Assembly: GCF_008932115.1 (NCBI RefSeq) | Contig: NZ_CP044543.1 | Span: 3,292,501 to 3,356,500 of the forward strand | Source: Bradyrhizobium betae | GTDB lineage: Bacteria > Pseudomonadota > Alphaproteobacteria > Rhizobiales > Xanthobacteraceae | Reading direction: 5' to 3' | DNA length: 64,000 nt | Part shown: positions 36,725-45,611 of the stretch, one piece after another | Position numbering within the stretch: the first letter of the stretch is position 1 | How the letters are laid out: each line of letters begins with the position of its first letter | Notes under the pieces: model-generated | What the model was told of the DNA's origin: nothing | What the model saw: the letters and a program-made list of their open reading frames with translations, nothing else | Database searches by the model: none | Translations under genes and position numbers: made by a program

Positions 36725-38266
36725 TCAGGCAGGCTTCGGATCGAGTGTGGTCGACCACAGCGCGACGTCGGCGCGGTCGCGCAGCGTCACCGTCATCTGG
36801 CCGGAGGCGCCGTCGATCTTGACGTGGCCGAAGAACTGCATGCCGGCGGATGGCGGCAGGTTCTGGTTGTCCCTGCCCGGCGCCTTGATGAAGCGCACCT
36901 CCGGCCCAAAGGTGTTGTCGAGCGCGTTCGGGCCGAAGGTGCCCGCATGCAGCGGGCCCGAGACGAACTCCCAGAACGGCTCGAAGTCCTGGAACTGCGC
37001 CTTGTTGGGATCGTAATAGTGCGCGGCGGCGTAGTGCACGTCCGCGGTCAGCCATACTGTATTGCTGATCGGCGCCATCTTGATGAAGCGCAGGAGGTCG
37101 GCGATCTCGAACTCGCGGCCGCGCACCGGGCCGTCGCCTTGTGCGAACGCTTCAGATCCGCCCCTCGGCGTGTCTGAGACGACGAGGCTGAGCGGCATGT
37201 CGGACGCGATCACCTTCCAGGTCGCGCGCGAGTTCAGAAGGCCGCGCTTGAGCCAGGCGATCTGGTCCGGGCCGAGGAAGTAGCTCGCGGGGCCGTAAGC
37301 GGTGTCGAGATTGGGGCCGTTCGGGCCGCGATAGCTGCGTTCGTCGAGCATGAACACATCGAGATGCGGGCCGTAGGATATCTGGCGGTAGACGCGGCCC
37401 GGCTCGTTGATGCTCTCGCGCATCGGATACATTTCGTGGAAGGCTCGGGCGCCGCGCGCCGCGAGCAGCGCGATGTCGCGCTCCTTGTAGGTCGCCGGCA
37501 GCTCCTTCGACGGCGACCAGTTGTTGGTCACCTCGTGGTCGTCCCACTGCACGAAGATCGGCACTTCGGCATTGAAGGCGCGCAGATTCTCGTCGGTGAG
37601 ATTGTATTTGTGCGCGGCGCGGTACTCGTCCAGCGTCTCGGCGACCTTGGCCTTCTCCGGGATCGTGACGTTCTTCCAGATCTTGCCGTCGGCGAGCTTC
37701 ACCTCGGATGCAATCGGGCCGTCGGCGTAGATCGTGTCGCCGGAGTGCAGGAAAAAATCCGGACGATGCTTGCGCATCGCGGAGAAGGTGAACATGCCGC
37801 CGTCATCCGGGTTGATGCCCCAGCCCTGTCCGGCGACGTCGCCGCCCCAGACGAAGCTGACATCGCGGCGGTCGGCGGGCGCAGTGCGGAAGCGGCCGAC
37901 CACCGGCTCGCCCTCGACCGCGGTGTGCGAGAGGTCGCGGAAGCGGATTCGGTAGAAGATGTCCTGTCCGGCCGGCAGGCTGTCGATCAGCATCTTTGCG
38001 GTGAAGTCGCTCTCGGGCAGCGCGGCGATCGGCGGCAGCGCGCGGACGTCCTTGAACGACTCCGTGGTTGCCACGTCGACCAGCATCTGCGCGGGCCGGT
38101 CAGCGCGCGCCCAGACCACGCCGCCGTCGACGGTGACATCGCCCGACTGCACGCCGTGCGTCACCGCCGGCCGGTCCGCCGCACGCGACAGATAGGGCAT
38201 CGCGATCGCGCCAAGCGCGCCGGCGCTGGTGGCGAGGAAGCGGCGGCGGGAGAATTTGATCTTCAT
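36725..38266 (-). CDS. PhoD-type alkaline phosphatase/phosphodiesterase, Tat-exported
   Basis: Metallophosphoesterase of 513 residues. The Tat signal SRRRFLATSAGA is at residues 6-17. SFVWGGDVAGQGWG, DFFLHSGDTIYADGP, FVQWDDHEVTNNW and WLTADVHYAAAHYYD carry the metal ligands of the PhoD family, which uses Ca and Fe. A fibronectin-like N-terminal domain (about 40-140) precedes the catalytic part. The ATG at 38266 gives the Tat signal directly; an in-frame start 14 codons upstream would bury it. No Pho box was recognised. It is convergent with the response regulator. Confidence 0.94.
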   Translation of the reverse strand: MKIKFSRRRFLATSAGALGAIAMPYLSRAADRPAVTHGVQSGDVTVDGGVVWARADRPAQMLVDVATTESFKDVRALPPIAALPESDFTAKMLIDSLPAGQDIFYRIRFRDLSHTAVEGEPVVGRFRTAPADRRDVSFVWGGDVAGQGWGINPDDGGMFTFSAMRKHRPDFFLHSGDTIYADGPIASEVKLADGKIWKNVTIPEKAKVAETLDEYRAAHKYNLTDENLRAFNAEVPIFVQWDDHEVTNNWSPSKELPATYKERDIALLAARGARAFHEMYPMRESINEPGRVYRQISYGPHLDVFMLDERSYRGPNGPNLDTAYGPASYFLGPDQIAWLKRGLLNSRATWKVIASDMPLSLVVSDTPRGGSEAFAQGDGPVRGREFEIADLLRFIKMAPISNTVWLTADVHYAAAHYYDPNKAQFQDFEPFWEFVSGPLHAGTFGPNALDNTFGPEVRFIKAPGRDNQNLPPSAGMQFFGHVKIDGASGQMTVTLRDRADVALWSTTLDPKPA

Positions 38267-38303
38267 GGTGGGTTGATCCGAAAACGAGGCCGCAGCAAGG
38301 CTC

Positions 38304-38406
38304 GTCATTCCGGGGCCCGCCGTCAGGCGCGAGCCCGGAATCCATTGGCCCTCATCTATGCTGCTCGATGGATTCCGGACTCGTGCTTCGCGCGCTCCGG
38401 AATGAC
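38304..38406. repeat. Palindromic intergenic repeat, GTCATTCCGG family (copy 3)
   Basis: The ends GTCATTCCGGGG and CTCCGGAATGAC, with GGAATCCAT/ATGGATTCC inside, match the copy at 17131-17229 closely. It lies between two leftward genes. Confidence 0.8.
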
Positions 38407-38441
38407 AGCGGGAGCTATATTAAGACAATGTGACGCGGCGA

Positions 38442-39887
38442 TTACGCGTTGCCGGCTGCTCTGAATTGCGGGCCTGTGCGTTGCGGGTTTTGCGGCATGG
38501 TGAACAGCACCGCCTTGCGGTCGGCAACGGCCGCGTGGAACTGATCGAGCACGATGTTGAAGGCTGTAAGCGCACCCTCTTCAATCGCGCCGTTATCGTA
38601 GCAGCGCAGCGTGTCGCGCAGGATCTCGTCGGCTTCGGTTTGCATCAGATCGAGCTCTTCGGTCGTCTCGCTCTTGCGCGCCGCCGCGATCATGTCGAAC
38701 AGGCGTTCGCGCAGATGACTGTTGTTGTCGCGCTCGTCCTTCTTGAGATAGCCCGCGAACCAGGCGCCAATCGAGCCCATGGCCGAGAGCCCCATCAGGC
38801 CCCACCAGATGTAATCGCTGTATTTGTCGAGGAAGGTCTTCTCCTCGCCGTCGACGAAGGCGGCGGCGCCGGGATGCACGGGGATCACCGCATCCTTGTC
38901 GGTGTCGGGCGTCTCGATTTTCGCCGCCAGCGGGAATTCCGTCACCAGTTGATGCCGCACGGCAAAGAGCTGGCGCGTGAATGCGGCGATGGTGGTTTCG
39001 GACACGCCCTTGCGCGCCACGATGTGGTGCGAGAAGCTGATGGTCTTGACCTCGTCCTCGGGACGGTCGGGCGAGCCGCCATAGGTGCCGGCGGGAATCT
39101 CCGAGGCCTCGTAGACCGGATGGTTCTGCGCGATCGCGTCGGCGGAATCGATGGCGAGGAAGATCGGCGTGCCACCGTCTTTGGCGGAGGCCGCGATCGC
39201 ATCCGACGTGATCTTGCTGTTGACGGGGCCGGCCGCGAGATAGGCGTCGGCCTTCTGGGCCTTGATCGCCTCGGCGGCCTCACTGGCCGGGAACTGGATG
39301 ATCTCGACCTTGGCGGGATCGACGGCGTATTGCTGCAGGATCACCTTGAGCAGATTGACGTTGGCCTGCGTCTTGCCCACCACGCCGACGCGATGGCCGG
39401 CGAGCTGCGCGATCTTGGTGATCTTCGCGCCCTTCTTCTTGCCCTTGCCGGGTACCGACCACAGCACCACGACGTTCTTGCGCAGGGTCGCGACCGCCTG
39501 CGCATTCTTCGGCACGTCGACGTCGCCTCGCACGATGGCGAGATCGACCTTGCCTTCCGCGAGCGCCTCGGCACTGGCGTTGGCACTGTCGGTCTGGATC
39601 GGCCGCAGCCGCACGAAACTCTTGTTCTGCGTGAATGCCTGCGTCAGCGCCTGCACGACCTTGAGATCATCGCTGTTGGCCGGACCGACCGCGATCTTCA
39701 ACGCAACAGGTCGCATCGCGAAATAATAACCGCCAGTGAGCGCACCGATGATGGCAAGCACCAATGCGAGAGAGACGAGCGCCGTCCGTCGCGCCGCGGA
39801 TCGCGGCGACGTCGTGACGGGCGTTTCGGCCAGGTCCAATCCCCCGGTCATCGATCTCCCAAACAGGCGCTTGAGGCTCAGTTTCAT
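38442..39887 (-). CDS. Membrane-anchored TAXI-type solute-binding protein with cytoplasmic tail
   Basis: Protein of 481 residues in the TAXI (TRAP-associated extracytoplasmic immunogenic) family, but not a free periplasmic protein. A transmembrane anchor lies at about 35-57. The binding domain spans about 60-340 (LKIAVGPANSDDLKVVQAL, VDLAIVRGDVDVP, PGTYGG-type loop PAGTYGGSPDRP). A second helix at about 348-370 (YIWWGLMGLSAMGSIGAWFA) leads to a charged helical tail of about 105 residues. This layout resembles a sensor more than a transporter subunit. No TRAP permease gene is near. Ligand and output are unknown. A pterin dehydratase gene is divergent from it. Confidence 0.88.
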   Translation of the reverse strand: MKLSLKRLFGRSMTGGLDLAETPVTTSPRSAARRTALVSLALVLAIIGALTGGYYFAMRPVALKIAVGPANSDDLKVVQALTQAFTQNKSFVRLRPIQTDSANASAEALAEGKVDLAIVRGDVDVPKNAQAVATLRKNVVVLWSVPGKGKKKGAKITKIAQLAGHRVGVVGKTQANVNLLKVILQQYAVDPAKVEIIQFPASEAAEAIKAQKADAYLAAGPVNSKITSDAIAASAKDGGTPIFLAIDSADAIAQNHPVYEASEIPAGTYGGSPDRPEDEVKTISFSHHIVARKGVSETTIAAFTRQLFAVRHQLVTEFPLAAKIETPDTDKDAVIPVHPGAAAFVDGEEKTFLDKYSDYIWWGLMGLSAMGSIGAWFAGYLKKDERDNNSHLRERLFDMIAAARKSETTEELDLMQTEADEILRDTLRCYDNGAIEEGALTAFNIVLDQFHAAVADRKAVLFTMPQNPQRTGPQFRAAGNA

Positions 39888-40038
39888 CCTGGCCGGCGAT
39901 TTACGCCCGCAATTGTAGCAAATTTCTTGTCCGGCGGGGTTACATCTCCGTCATGGTTAGCGGATGGACGAAATCCCGGTCGAACCCGGGCCCTACGCAC
40001 GGTGTTAGGGTAAAGTTCCCCTGAAAACGGAGGCCATC

Positions 40039-40341
40039 ATGGCAGAGCGGCTGACGACGGACGCACGCAAGCAGGCACTGGGCGCCATCCCGGGCTGGAC
40101 TGACATTCAGGGCCGGGACGCCATCGGGAAAACCTTTGTCTTCAAGGATTTCAACGAGGCTTTCGGCTTCATGACCCGCGCGGCGCTGGTCGCCGAGAAG
40201 ATGGACCATCACCCCGAATGGCGTAACGTCTACAAGACAGTGGAAGTGATGCTGTCGACCCATGACGCCGGCGGCGTCACCAAGCTCGATATCGAGCTCG
40301 CCCAGGCCATGAATGCCTTCGCCAAGCTGACACCAGGCTGA
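40039..40341 (+). CDS. phhB: 4a-hydroxytetrahydrobiopterin dehydratase (pterin-4a-carbinolamine dehydratase)
   Basis: Small enzyme of 100 residues that dehydrates the 4a-carbinolamine formed by pterin-dependent hydroxylases. [36 protein letters not shown] and [12 protein letters not shown] hold the catalytic His residues and are diagnostic. No phenylalanine hydroxylase gene is in the window, so it may serve a distant one or a Moco-linked role proposed for some bacterial homologues. A GAAAACGGAGG ribosome site precedes the ATG. The next gene on this strand starts 90 bp later. Confidence 0.95.
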   Translation: MAERLTTDARKQALGAIPGWTDIQGRDAIGKTFVFKDFNEAFGFMTRAALVAEKMDHHPEWRNVYKTVEVMLSTHDAGGVTKLDIELAQAMNAFAKLTPG

Positions 40342-40431
40342 CATCTTGCGGAGAGCGGCCGCATCCCCATGTTGTGATCAGCGCTCGCTGCGGCCATCGG
40401 CCGCGCCGGGCTGAACGGAGAGTTTTGGACC

Positions 40432-40824
40432 ATGGCAGCCGAGCACAGCGTCGGTTTCGAGCCGGCCGATCGGCTCGCGGAAGATCGCGAGAGCGTGCGC
40501 CGCCGTTTCTGGCGCAAGCTGAAGCGCGTCGCCGCGCAACTGCCCTTCGCTGAAGATCTGCTCGCCGCCTATTACTGTGCGTTCGACCGGCAGACGCCGC
40601 GCCACGTCCAGGCGTCGCTGCTGGGCGCGATCGCCTATTTCATCCTGCCGTTCGATTTCGTCCCCGACGTGATGCCGATCCTCGGTTTCACCGATGACGC
40701 CGCCGTGCTCGCCACCGCGCTCCGCATGGTCGCCAGCCACATCACGTCGGAGCACCGCGAAGCCGCCCGCGCCGCGCTGAAGCGCGGGGTGGATGAGGGG
40801 GACTCGGGGGCAGAAGCGGCGTAG
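40432..40824 (+). CDS. YkvA/DUF1232 family membrane protein
   Basis: Small protein of 130 residues with one hydrophobic segment that carries the family signature: LLGAIAYFILPFDFVPDVMP, then ILGFTDDAAVLATAL. The N-terminal 50 residues are basic and soluble. The family is widespread and uncharacterised; membrane association through the DUF1232 segment is inferred. It is followed by a palindromic repeat. Confidence 0.93.
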   Translation: MAAEHSVGFEPADRLAEDRESVRRRFWRKLKRVAAQLPFAEDLLAAYYCAFDRQTPRHVQASLLGAIAYFILPFDFVPDVMPILGFTDDAAVLATALRMVASHITSEHREAARAALKRGVDEGDSGAEAA

Positions 40825-40850
40825 CCGCCGCTATCACTCCGCATTCCGCT

Positions 40851-40969
40851 GTCATTCCCCGCGAAGGCGGGGAATCCAGTACGCCGCGGCTTCTCGATTC
40901 AATCACCGCCGTCACGGAGTACTGGATCGCCCGCCCCTGTGCGCAATTGCGCACTGGGCGGGCGATGAC
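40851..40969. repeat. Palindromic intergenic repeat, TCCAGTACGCCGC family (copy 1)
   Basis: ATTCCCCGCGAAGGCGGGGAAT forms a tight hairpin, TCCAGTA is answered by TACTGGA, and GCCCGC/GCGGGC forms the last stem. Relatives lie at 43304-43401 and 63795-63897. It sits between convergent genes. Confidence 0.75.
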
Positions 40970-41018
40970 ACTGAGTGTGTGGCTGCTGCTTGCCCCAAGC
41001 TCCTCGCAATGCCGCCAG

Positions 41019-42179
41019 CTACTTCTTCTCCGCCTGCGCCCGCGCCTTCTCCGCGTCCCACGCCTGGAATTGCCTGAACAGCGCCTCCTTGTCCGTATCG
41101 GTCACCTTCGCGGCCGTGGGGCTCTGCTTCAAGAACGCCTCGAAGCGCTGGCGTGTCACCGGTTCGACGCCGTGCTTGTCGAGCCATTGCTGCGCCACCG
41201 GCAATCTGTTCCAGCCGGACAGCGGCGCCGAGAGCGAAACCTCCTTCCACTTGGGATGGAACGGCGGGTTCTGGAGCGCGGGGAATTTCGTGAAGAACGC
41301 GTCCACGAACAGCGCAAGCTTGCGATAGCGCTCGGTGTTCGGCGCCCAATTGTAGGCCGCCAGCACCGCGGGCACCGCGATCGTGTCGACGCTCTCGCCT
41401 TCCCTGATCAGGTTGGGATAATCCTTGGCCGTCAGCGTTGCAGGCAGGTAGTCGTTTTGGAGCGGCTTGGCATAGTCGACCTTCGCGAGATGGAAGCGGC
41501 CGTCATTGCCGAAGGTTGTGACCGATTTGTACGGCTTGCCGCCGACCACGATGACGGCGTCGATCTCGCCGGCCTTCAGCTTCTCCATCGCGATGCGCTG
41601 CTCGACATAGACGAACTTCGCCTTGATCCCGAGACGCTCGAACACGGTGAGCGCGGTGACGAAGGTGCCGCCGTTCGGCAGGTCCACGCTGACCGTCTTG
41701 CCCTCGAGGTCTTTCAGCGTCGCCACCGATTTCGGCGCGATCACCTGCATCTCTTCGTTGTAGAGCTTGGTCACGTAGGTGAACTGCCGCTTGATGTCCT
41801 TGGCAAAGCCCTTGCGCTCGAGATAGTCGAGCGTGTCGGCCCGGACGATGCCGAGATCGACGCCCTGCAGGAACAGGATGTCGGCAACGCTCTGCACCGA
41901 GCCGCGGCCGACGATCGGCAGCACTCGGATTCTGTTGCCGTCGTCGAGCACGGAGGCGAGGTCGGCGCCGAACTGCACATAGGTGCCGCCGATCGTGCCC
42001 GTGATCAGCGTGACGGTGTTGGAATTCAATGCCTGTTTGGTCGACGTCGATCCGAACTGGAAGATCGCCTTCAAACTGTCGGAGACCTTGGCCGGATCGT
42101 ATTCGGTCTGCTCGGCACGCGCCGCGCAGGCGCAGATGGTCATGATGGCGGCAAGCGCCATGCTCAAAGCGTTACGCAT
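41019..42179 (-). CDS. TAXI-type periplasmic solute-binding protein
   Basis: Protein of 386 residues with a Sec signal (MRNALSMALAAIMTICACAA). The TAXI core reads ITGTIGGTYVQFGADLASVL, VDLGIVRADTLDYLERKG, SVDLPNGGTFVTALTVFERL and IDAVIVVGGKPYKSVTTF. It has no internal membrane anchor, unlike the TAXI-type protein at 38442. No TRAP permease (4TM/12TM) genes are adjacent. The ligand is not evident; some TAXI proteins bind glutamate or similar acids. Its last residues (KARAQAEKK) are charged. It lies 20 bp past the end of the gene at 42200, so the two may be cotranscribed. Confidence 0.92.
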   Translation of the reverse strand: MRNALSMALAAIMTICACAARAEQTEYDPAKVSDSLKAIFQFGSTSTKQALNSNTVTLITGTIGGTYVQFGADLASVLDDGNRIRVLPIVGRGSVQSVADILFLQGVDLGIVRADTLDYLERKGFAKDIKRQFTYVTKLYNEEMQVIAPKSVATLKDLEGKTVSVDLPNGGTFVTALTVFERLGIKAKFVYVEQRIAMEKLKAGEIDAVIVVGGKPYKSVTTFGNDGRFHLAKVDYAKPLQNDYLPATLTAKDYPNLIREGESVDTIAVPAVLAAYNWAPNTERYRKLALFVDAFFTKFPALQNPPFHPKWKEVSLSAPLSGWNRLPVAQQWLDKHGVEPVTRQRFEAFLKQSPTAAKVTDTDKEALFRQFQAWDAEKARAQAEKK

Positions 42180-42199
42180 GATGTGTCCCCTGGAGATGT

Positions 42200-43021
42200 C
42201 TAGTTCGAAAGCCGGGCAAGGCGCTGCTGCGCCTCCGCCGATCCGAGCGTTGCGGCCCGCTGGTACCAGTCGCGAGCGACCGACGCGTCGGCGATGATGC
42301 TCCGCGCGTCGCTGGTCCCGAGCACCGTAGGATCATAGGTCTGCGCCAGCAGCAGCGCGGCCGCTGCGTCGCTCGCGTTGGCCGCGCGTTCGAGCAGCAG
42401 GCGCGCCGCGACGATGTCGCCGACGCCGATCATGCTCCTGGCGCGCGTCATCAGCCCCGTCAGCGTGTCGGCGTCGAGCGTCCTGACAGGCGCGGGCGGT
42501 GCCGGCTGCGCTGCGACAGGCAGCGGCGCTGGTGTTGGCGCCTGGGCCTGTAGCGCAATCTGATAGGCGGTCGCGATCGCTTCGCGGCTAGGCGCCGACG
42601 GACCAGGAAGGCTCTGTGTGTCGGCGCTCGCCAGCATCGTGTTGGTGACGCGGACCGGATCCTTGATCGGGGCCTGCGTATTGGCCTGAACTGCGCCTGT
42701 CGAACGGTCGGCATAAGCGGCAACCAGGCCACGCAGGTCGGATTGAAACAGCGCGGCCAGGATCGCCGCGGCGGAGATCGCGAGCACAGCGGCAAGTAGG
42801 CGAGGGACGAGCCTGGTCCTGGAGCGTAACGCCAGTGGCTCATATTCCCGTGGGTCCGGCTCCCCCAGCGGATCGGACAGGAACAGTGGCATTGGATCGT
42901 CGGAAAGATCGGCCCGCGCGGCCTGCGCACGGATAGAGGACGCGGTGGGCGGACGTGATGCGAAATGATCGGAGTCGAACGCCCGCGACTCCCTGGACGG
43001 ACGGTATGCCGTCGTCTCCAT
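42200..43021 (-). CDS. Membrane-anchored Sel1/TPR-like protein
   Basis: Protein of 273 residues of no firm family. An acidic and Ser-rich cytoplasmic N-terminus (1-65) precedes one transmembrane helix at about 73-93. A low-complexity Pro/Ala/Gln linker follows (about 145-170). The last 90 residues (RARSMIGVGDIVAARLLLER, then DWYQRAATLGSAEAQQRLAR) look like Sel1-type repeats, probably periplasmic. The ATG at 43021 has GGGGAG seven bases upstream; the ATG at 43036 has none. It precedes the TAXI protein gene on the same strand. Confidence 0.8.
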   Translation of the reverse strand: METTAYRPSRESRAFDSDHFASRPPTASSIRAQAARADLSDDPMPLFLSDPLGEPDPREYEPLALRSRTRLVPRLLAAVLAISAAAILAALFQSDLRGLVAAYADRSTGAVQANTQAPIKDPVRVTNTMLASADTQSLPGPSAPSREAIATAYQIALQAQAPTPAPLPVAAQPAPPAPVRTLDADTLTGLMTRARSMIGVGDIVAARLLLERAANASDAAAALLLAQTYDPTVLGTSDARSIIADASVARDWYQRAATLGSAEAQQRLARLSN

Positions 43022-43451
43022 GGTGATGCTCCCCATTACTGACGCAACGCAGGGGCAGTCCCGGCTTCAGTCTTCTTGTTGTTGTCCAGAAGCGCCCCGC
43101 AAACTGGAACCGGTAAATCGCCGTCCGATTCAGCCCAAAAGACGACGGCGGTTTGCGCGAATCTGGAGATATTTGGGTTTGATTACGGCGAGGCGGCGGA
43201 ATGCACCGCATTTTTGGCGGCGACGGTTGAGGGGGATTTTATCGGGCGGCAACGGTTCGGTGCGAACGAGCAAGTTGACCACGCTGCCCATTCCACAATC
43301 GGTGTCATGCCCGCGGAGGCGGGCATCCAGTACGCCGCGCCCCATCGATTGAACCACGCCGCCTCGGAGTACTGGATCGCCCGGTCAAGCCGGGCGATGA
43401 CCGTTGAGTGTGTGGCGACGACGTCGCTACGTCATCCGCCGACGCATCACC
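43022..43451. other. 430-bp gene-free region
   Basis: It holds the upstream region of the Sel1-like gene and the 3' end of the leftward quinone oxidoreductase gene. Apart from the palindromic repeat at 43304-43401 I see no gene. Short open frames here lack ribosome sites and family features. Confidence 0.6.
43304..43401. repeat. Palindromic intergenic repeat, TCCAGTACGCCGC family (copy 2)
   Basis: GTCATGCCCGC and GCGGGCAT begin it, TCCAGTACGCCGC and GGAGTACTGGAT follow, and GCCCGG/CCGGGC ends it with CGATGAC. It is closely related to 40851-40969. Confidence 0.75.
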
Positions 43452-44426
43452 TCACGGATGCAGGATCACCTTGCCCATGGCCTGGCGTCCCGCCAGCACC
43501 TTCAGTGCATCCGCCGTCTGAGCCAGCGGGAAGGTGCGGTCGACATGCGAGGAGATCTTGCCTTCCGCGGTCCACTTCACGAGCTTCTCGAGATTGGCGC
43601 GGTTCTTCTCCGGATTCTGCCGGGTCCATGCGCCCCAGAACACGCCGCGGATGTCGCAGCCCTTCAAGAGCGCGAGGTTGAGCGGCATCTTCGGAATGTC
43701 GCCGGCGGCAAAGCCGATCACGAGGAAGCGGCCCTCCCAGGCGATCGAGCGTAGCGCCTGTTCGGCATAGGCGCCACCAACCGGATCGAAGATGATGTCG
43801 ACGCCCTTGCCGCCGGTGAGCTTGCGCAGGCCTTCCTTCAGATCTTCCTTGCCGTAGTTCAGCGTCAGCTCGGCGCCATGGGCTTTTGCGAATTCGAGTT
43901 TTTCGTCCGACGAGGCGCAGGCAATGACCTTCAGGCCCATCAGCTTGCCGAGCTCGCAGGCGGCAAGGCCGGTGCCGCCGGCGGCCCCGAGCACCGCGAG
44001 CGTCTCGCCGGGCTTGGGGCTGGCGCGATCTTCCAGCGCATGCAGCGCGGTGCCGTAGATGATGATGATGCCGGCCGCGCGGTCATAGTCGAGATTGTCG
44101 GGGATTTTCACGATCGACGCCGCCGGCAGTGCGATCTTCTCGCGCGCGCCGTTGTGGCCGCAGGAGGCGACGACGCGGTCGCCGACCTTCACGTCAGTGA
44201 CGCCGGGGCCGATGCTCTCGATCACGCCGGCGACTTCGGCGGCCGGCGAGAACGGGAACGGCGGCTTGATCTGGTACTTGCCCTGGATCATCAGGATGTC
44301 GAAGAAGTTCAGCGCCGCCGCCTTGATCGCGATCACGGCTTCGCCGGGGCCCGCCACCGGATCCGGGATGTCAGCCAGAACGAGGTCGTCGGGCTGGCAA
44401 TATTGCGAGCAGAGGATGGCTTTCAT
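43452..44426 (-). CDS. NADPH:quinone oxidoreductase family protein (zinc-independent MDR)
   Basis: Medium-chain reductase of 324 residues that uses NADPH to reduce quinones or enone-type substrates. The start is MKAILCSQYCQPDDLVL, with AAGAAGG about seven bases before the ATG at 44426. The groES-like part has VAGVIESIGPGVTDVKVGDR, and the Rossmann motif is LAVLGAAGGTGLAACELGKL. The zinc-ligand cysteines of alcohol dehydrogenases are missing, as expected for this subfamily. It is divergent from the SDR at 44654; a palindromic repeat lies between. Confidence 0.95.
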   Translation of the reverse strand: MKAILCSQYCQPDDLVLADIPDPVAGPGEAVIAIKAAALNFFDILMIQGKYQIKPPFPFSPAAEVAGVIESIGPGVTDVKVGDRVVASCGHNGAREKIALPAASIVKIPDNLDYDRAAGIIIIYGTALHALEDRASPKPGETLAVLGAAGGTGLAACELGKLMGLKVIACASSDEKLEFAKAHGAELTLNYGKEDLKEGLRKLTGGKGVDIIFDPVGGAYAEQALRSIAWEGRFLVIGFAAGDIPKMPLNLALLKGCDIRGVFWGAWTRQNPEKNRANLEKLVKWTAEGKISSHVDRTFPLAQTADALKVLAGRQAMGKVILHP

Positions 44427-44551
44427 GGCGGCACCTTCTTGAGAAGTACTGGGCGTTTCGAGTGGAATTATAGTTGACCCGTTTCTGCCGGATTTAGACC
44501 CGGGCGACAATCCGGATTCTTTGCTCAAAGCGACGCGCAGGCCTATCCTCG

Positions 44552-44624
44552 CGTCATTGCGAGCGTAGCGAAGACTATTTCCGCGAGACGGACTCAGGAT
44601 CGTTTCGCAGCGTTCGCAATGACG
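44552..44624. repeat. Palindromic repeat, CGTCATTGCG family (copy 2)
   Basis: CGTCATTGCGAGCGTAGCG at one end pairs imperfectly with GCAGCGTTCGCAATGACG at the other. It lies in the divergent promoter region of the oxidoreductase and SDR genes, so the promoter of at least one must lie inside or beside it. Confidence 0.7.
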
Positions 44625-44653
44625 AAGCAAGAACAAGAAGAAGGATTCAAACG

Positions 44654-45493
44654 ATGTTTGAAACGGGTCTGCTCAGGGACAAGCGCATTCTCGTCACCGG
44701 CGGCGGCTCGGGTCTCGGCGCGGCCATGGGAGCGCGCTTCCTCGCGCTTGGCGCCGAGCTCGTGATCTGCGGCCGCAAGCTCGATCGGCTCGAGGCCACG
44801 GCGAGCGAGATGCGCGCGCAGACAGGCGGCAAGGTCACCACCATCGCATGCGACATTCGTGACGGTGCGGCCGTCGACAACATGATGGACGCGGTCTGGC
44901 GCGAGGCGCCGCTCGATATCCTCGTCAACAATGCTGCCGCGACCTTCATCGCGCAGAGCGAACATCTCTCCTTCCGCGCCGCCGACGCGATCCTCGCGCC
45001 GACGCTGCACGGCGCGATGTACTGCACGCTCGCCGCCGGCAAGCGCTGGATCGACGGCAAGCATAACGGCGTCGTGCTCTCGATCCTCTCGACCTCGACC
45101 ATCACCGGCCGCGCCTTCACCGTACCCTCGGCGATGGCGAAGTCGGCGGTGCTGGCGATGACGAAGAGCCTCGCGGTCGAGTGGGGTCCGAAGGGCATCC
45201 GCACCGTCGCGATCGCGCCGGGTCCGTTCCCGACCGCCGGCGCATCTGGCCAGCTTCGCCCGGAGGGCCGCGACGAAGGCTGGACCGCGCGTAACCCGAT
45301 GGGCCGCACCGGCGAGCACGGCGAACTCGCCGACCTCGCCAGCTTCCTGGTCTCGGACCGCGCCGGCTACATCAATGGCGAGATGGTGGTGATCGACGGT
45401 GGCGCGCATTTGCGCAGTTCCGGCGCCGAGGATCTGTTGCGCTGGACCGACGTGCAATGGGCCGAGCAGCGCGCCGCGCGATCCAAAGGTTGA
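44654..45493 (+). CDS. 2,4-dienoyl-CoA reductase-like SDR
   Basis: SDR of 279 residues. ILVTGGGSGLGAAMGARF is the NADPH loop, and DILVNNAAATFIAQSE the structural motif. At the active site the usual Tyr-x3-Lys reads VPSAMAKSAVLAMTKSLAVE, so the Tyr is replaced by Ser. That form is characteristic of mitochondrial-type 2,4-dienoyl-CoA reductases, whose tyrosine lies elsewhere, and the PGPFPT and GYINGEMVVIDGGAHL segments also match them. The likely role is reduction of dienoyl-CoAs in unsaturated fatty-acid oxidation. It is divergent from the quinone oxidoreductase gene. Confidence 0.88.
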   Translation: MFETGLLRDKRILVTGGGSGLGAAMGARFLALGAELVICGRKLDRLEATASEMRAQTGGKVTTIACDIRDGAAVDNMMDAVWREAPLDILVNNAAATFIAQSEHLSFRAADAILAPTLHGAMYCTLAAGKRWIDGKHNGVVLSILSTSTITGRAFTVPSAMAKSAVLAMTKSLAVEWGPKGIRTVAIAPGPFPTAGASGQLRPEGRDEGWTARNPMGRTGEHGELADLASFLVSDRAGYINGEMVVIDGGAHLRSSGAEDLLRWTDVQWAEQRAARSKG

Positions 45494-45611
45494 CGAACAG
45501 GCTGACCCGCTAACTGCCTTCCCAAATTGGGCTTTCCCGACTATCCCTGCTGCGGGGACAAAGCGCGGCCGAGCCATCTTCCAGTCACAATATTGAGGGA
45601 ACCACTCCAGC

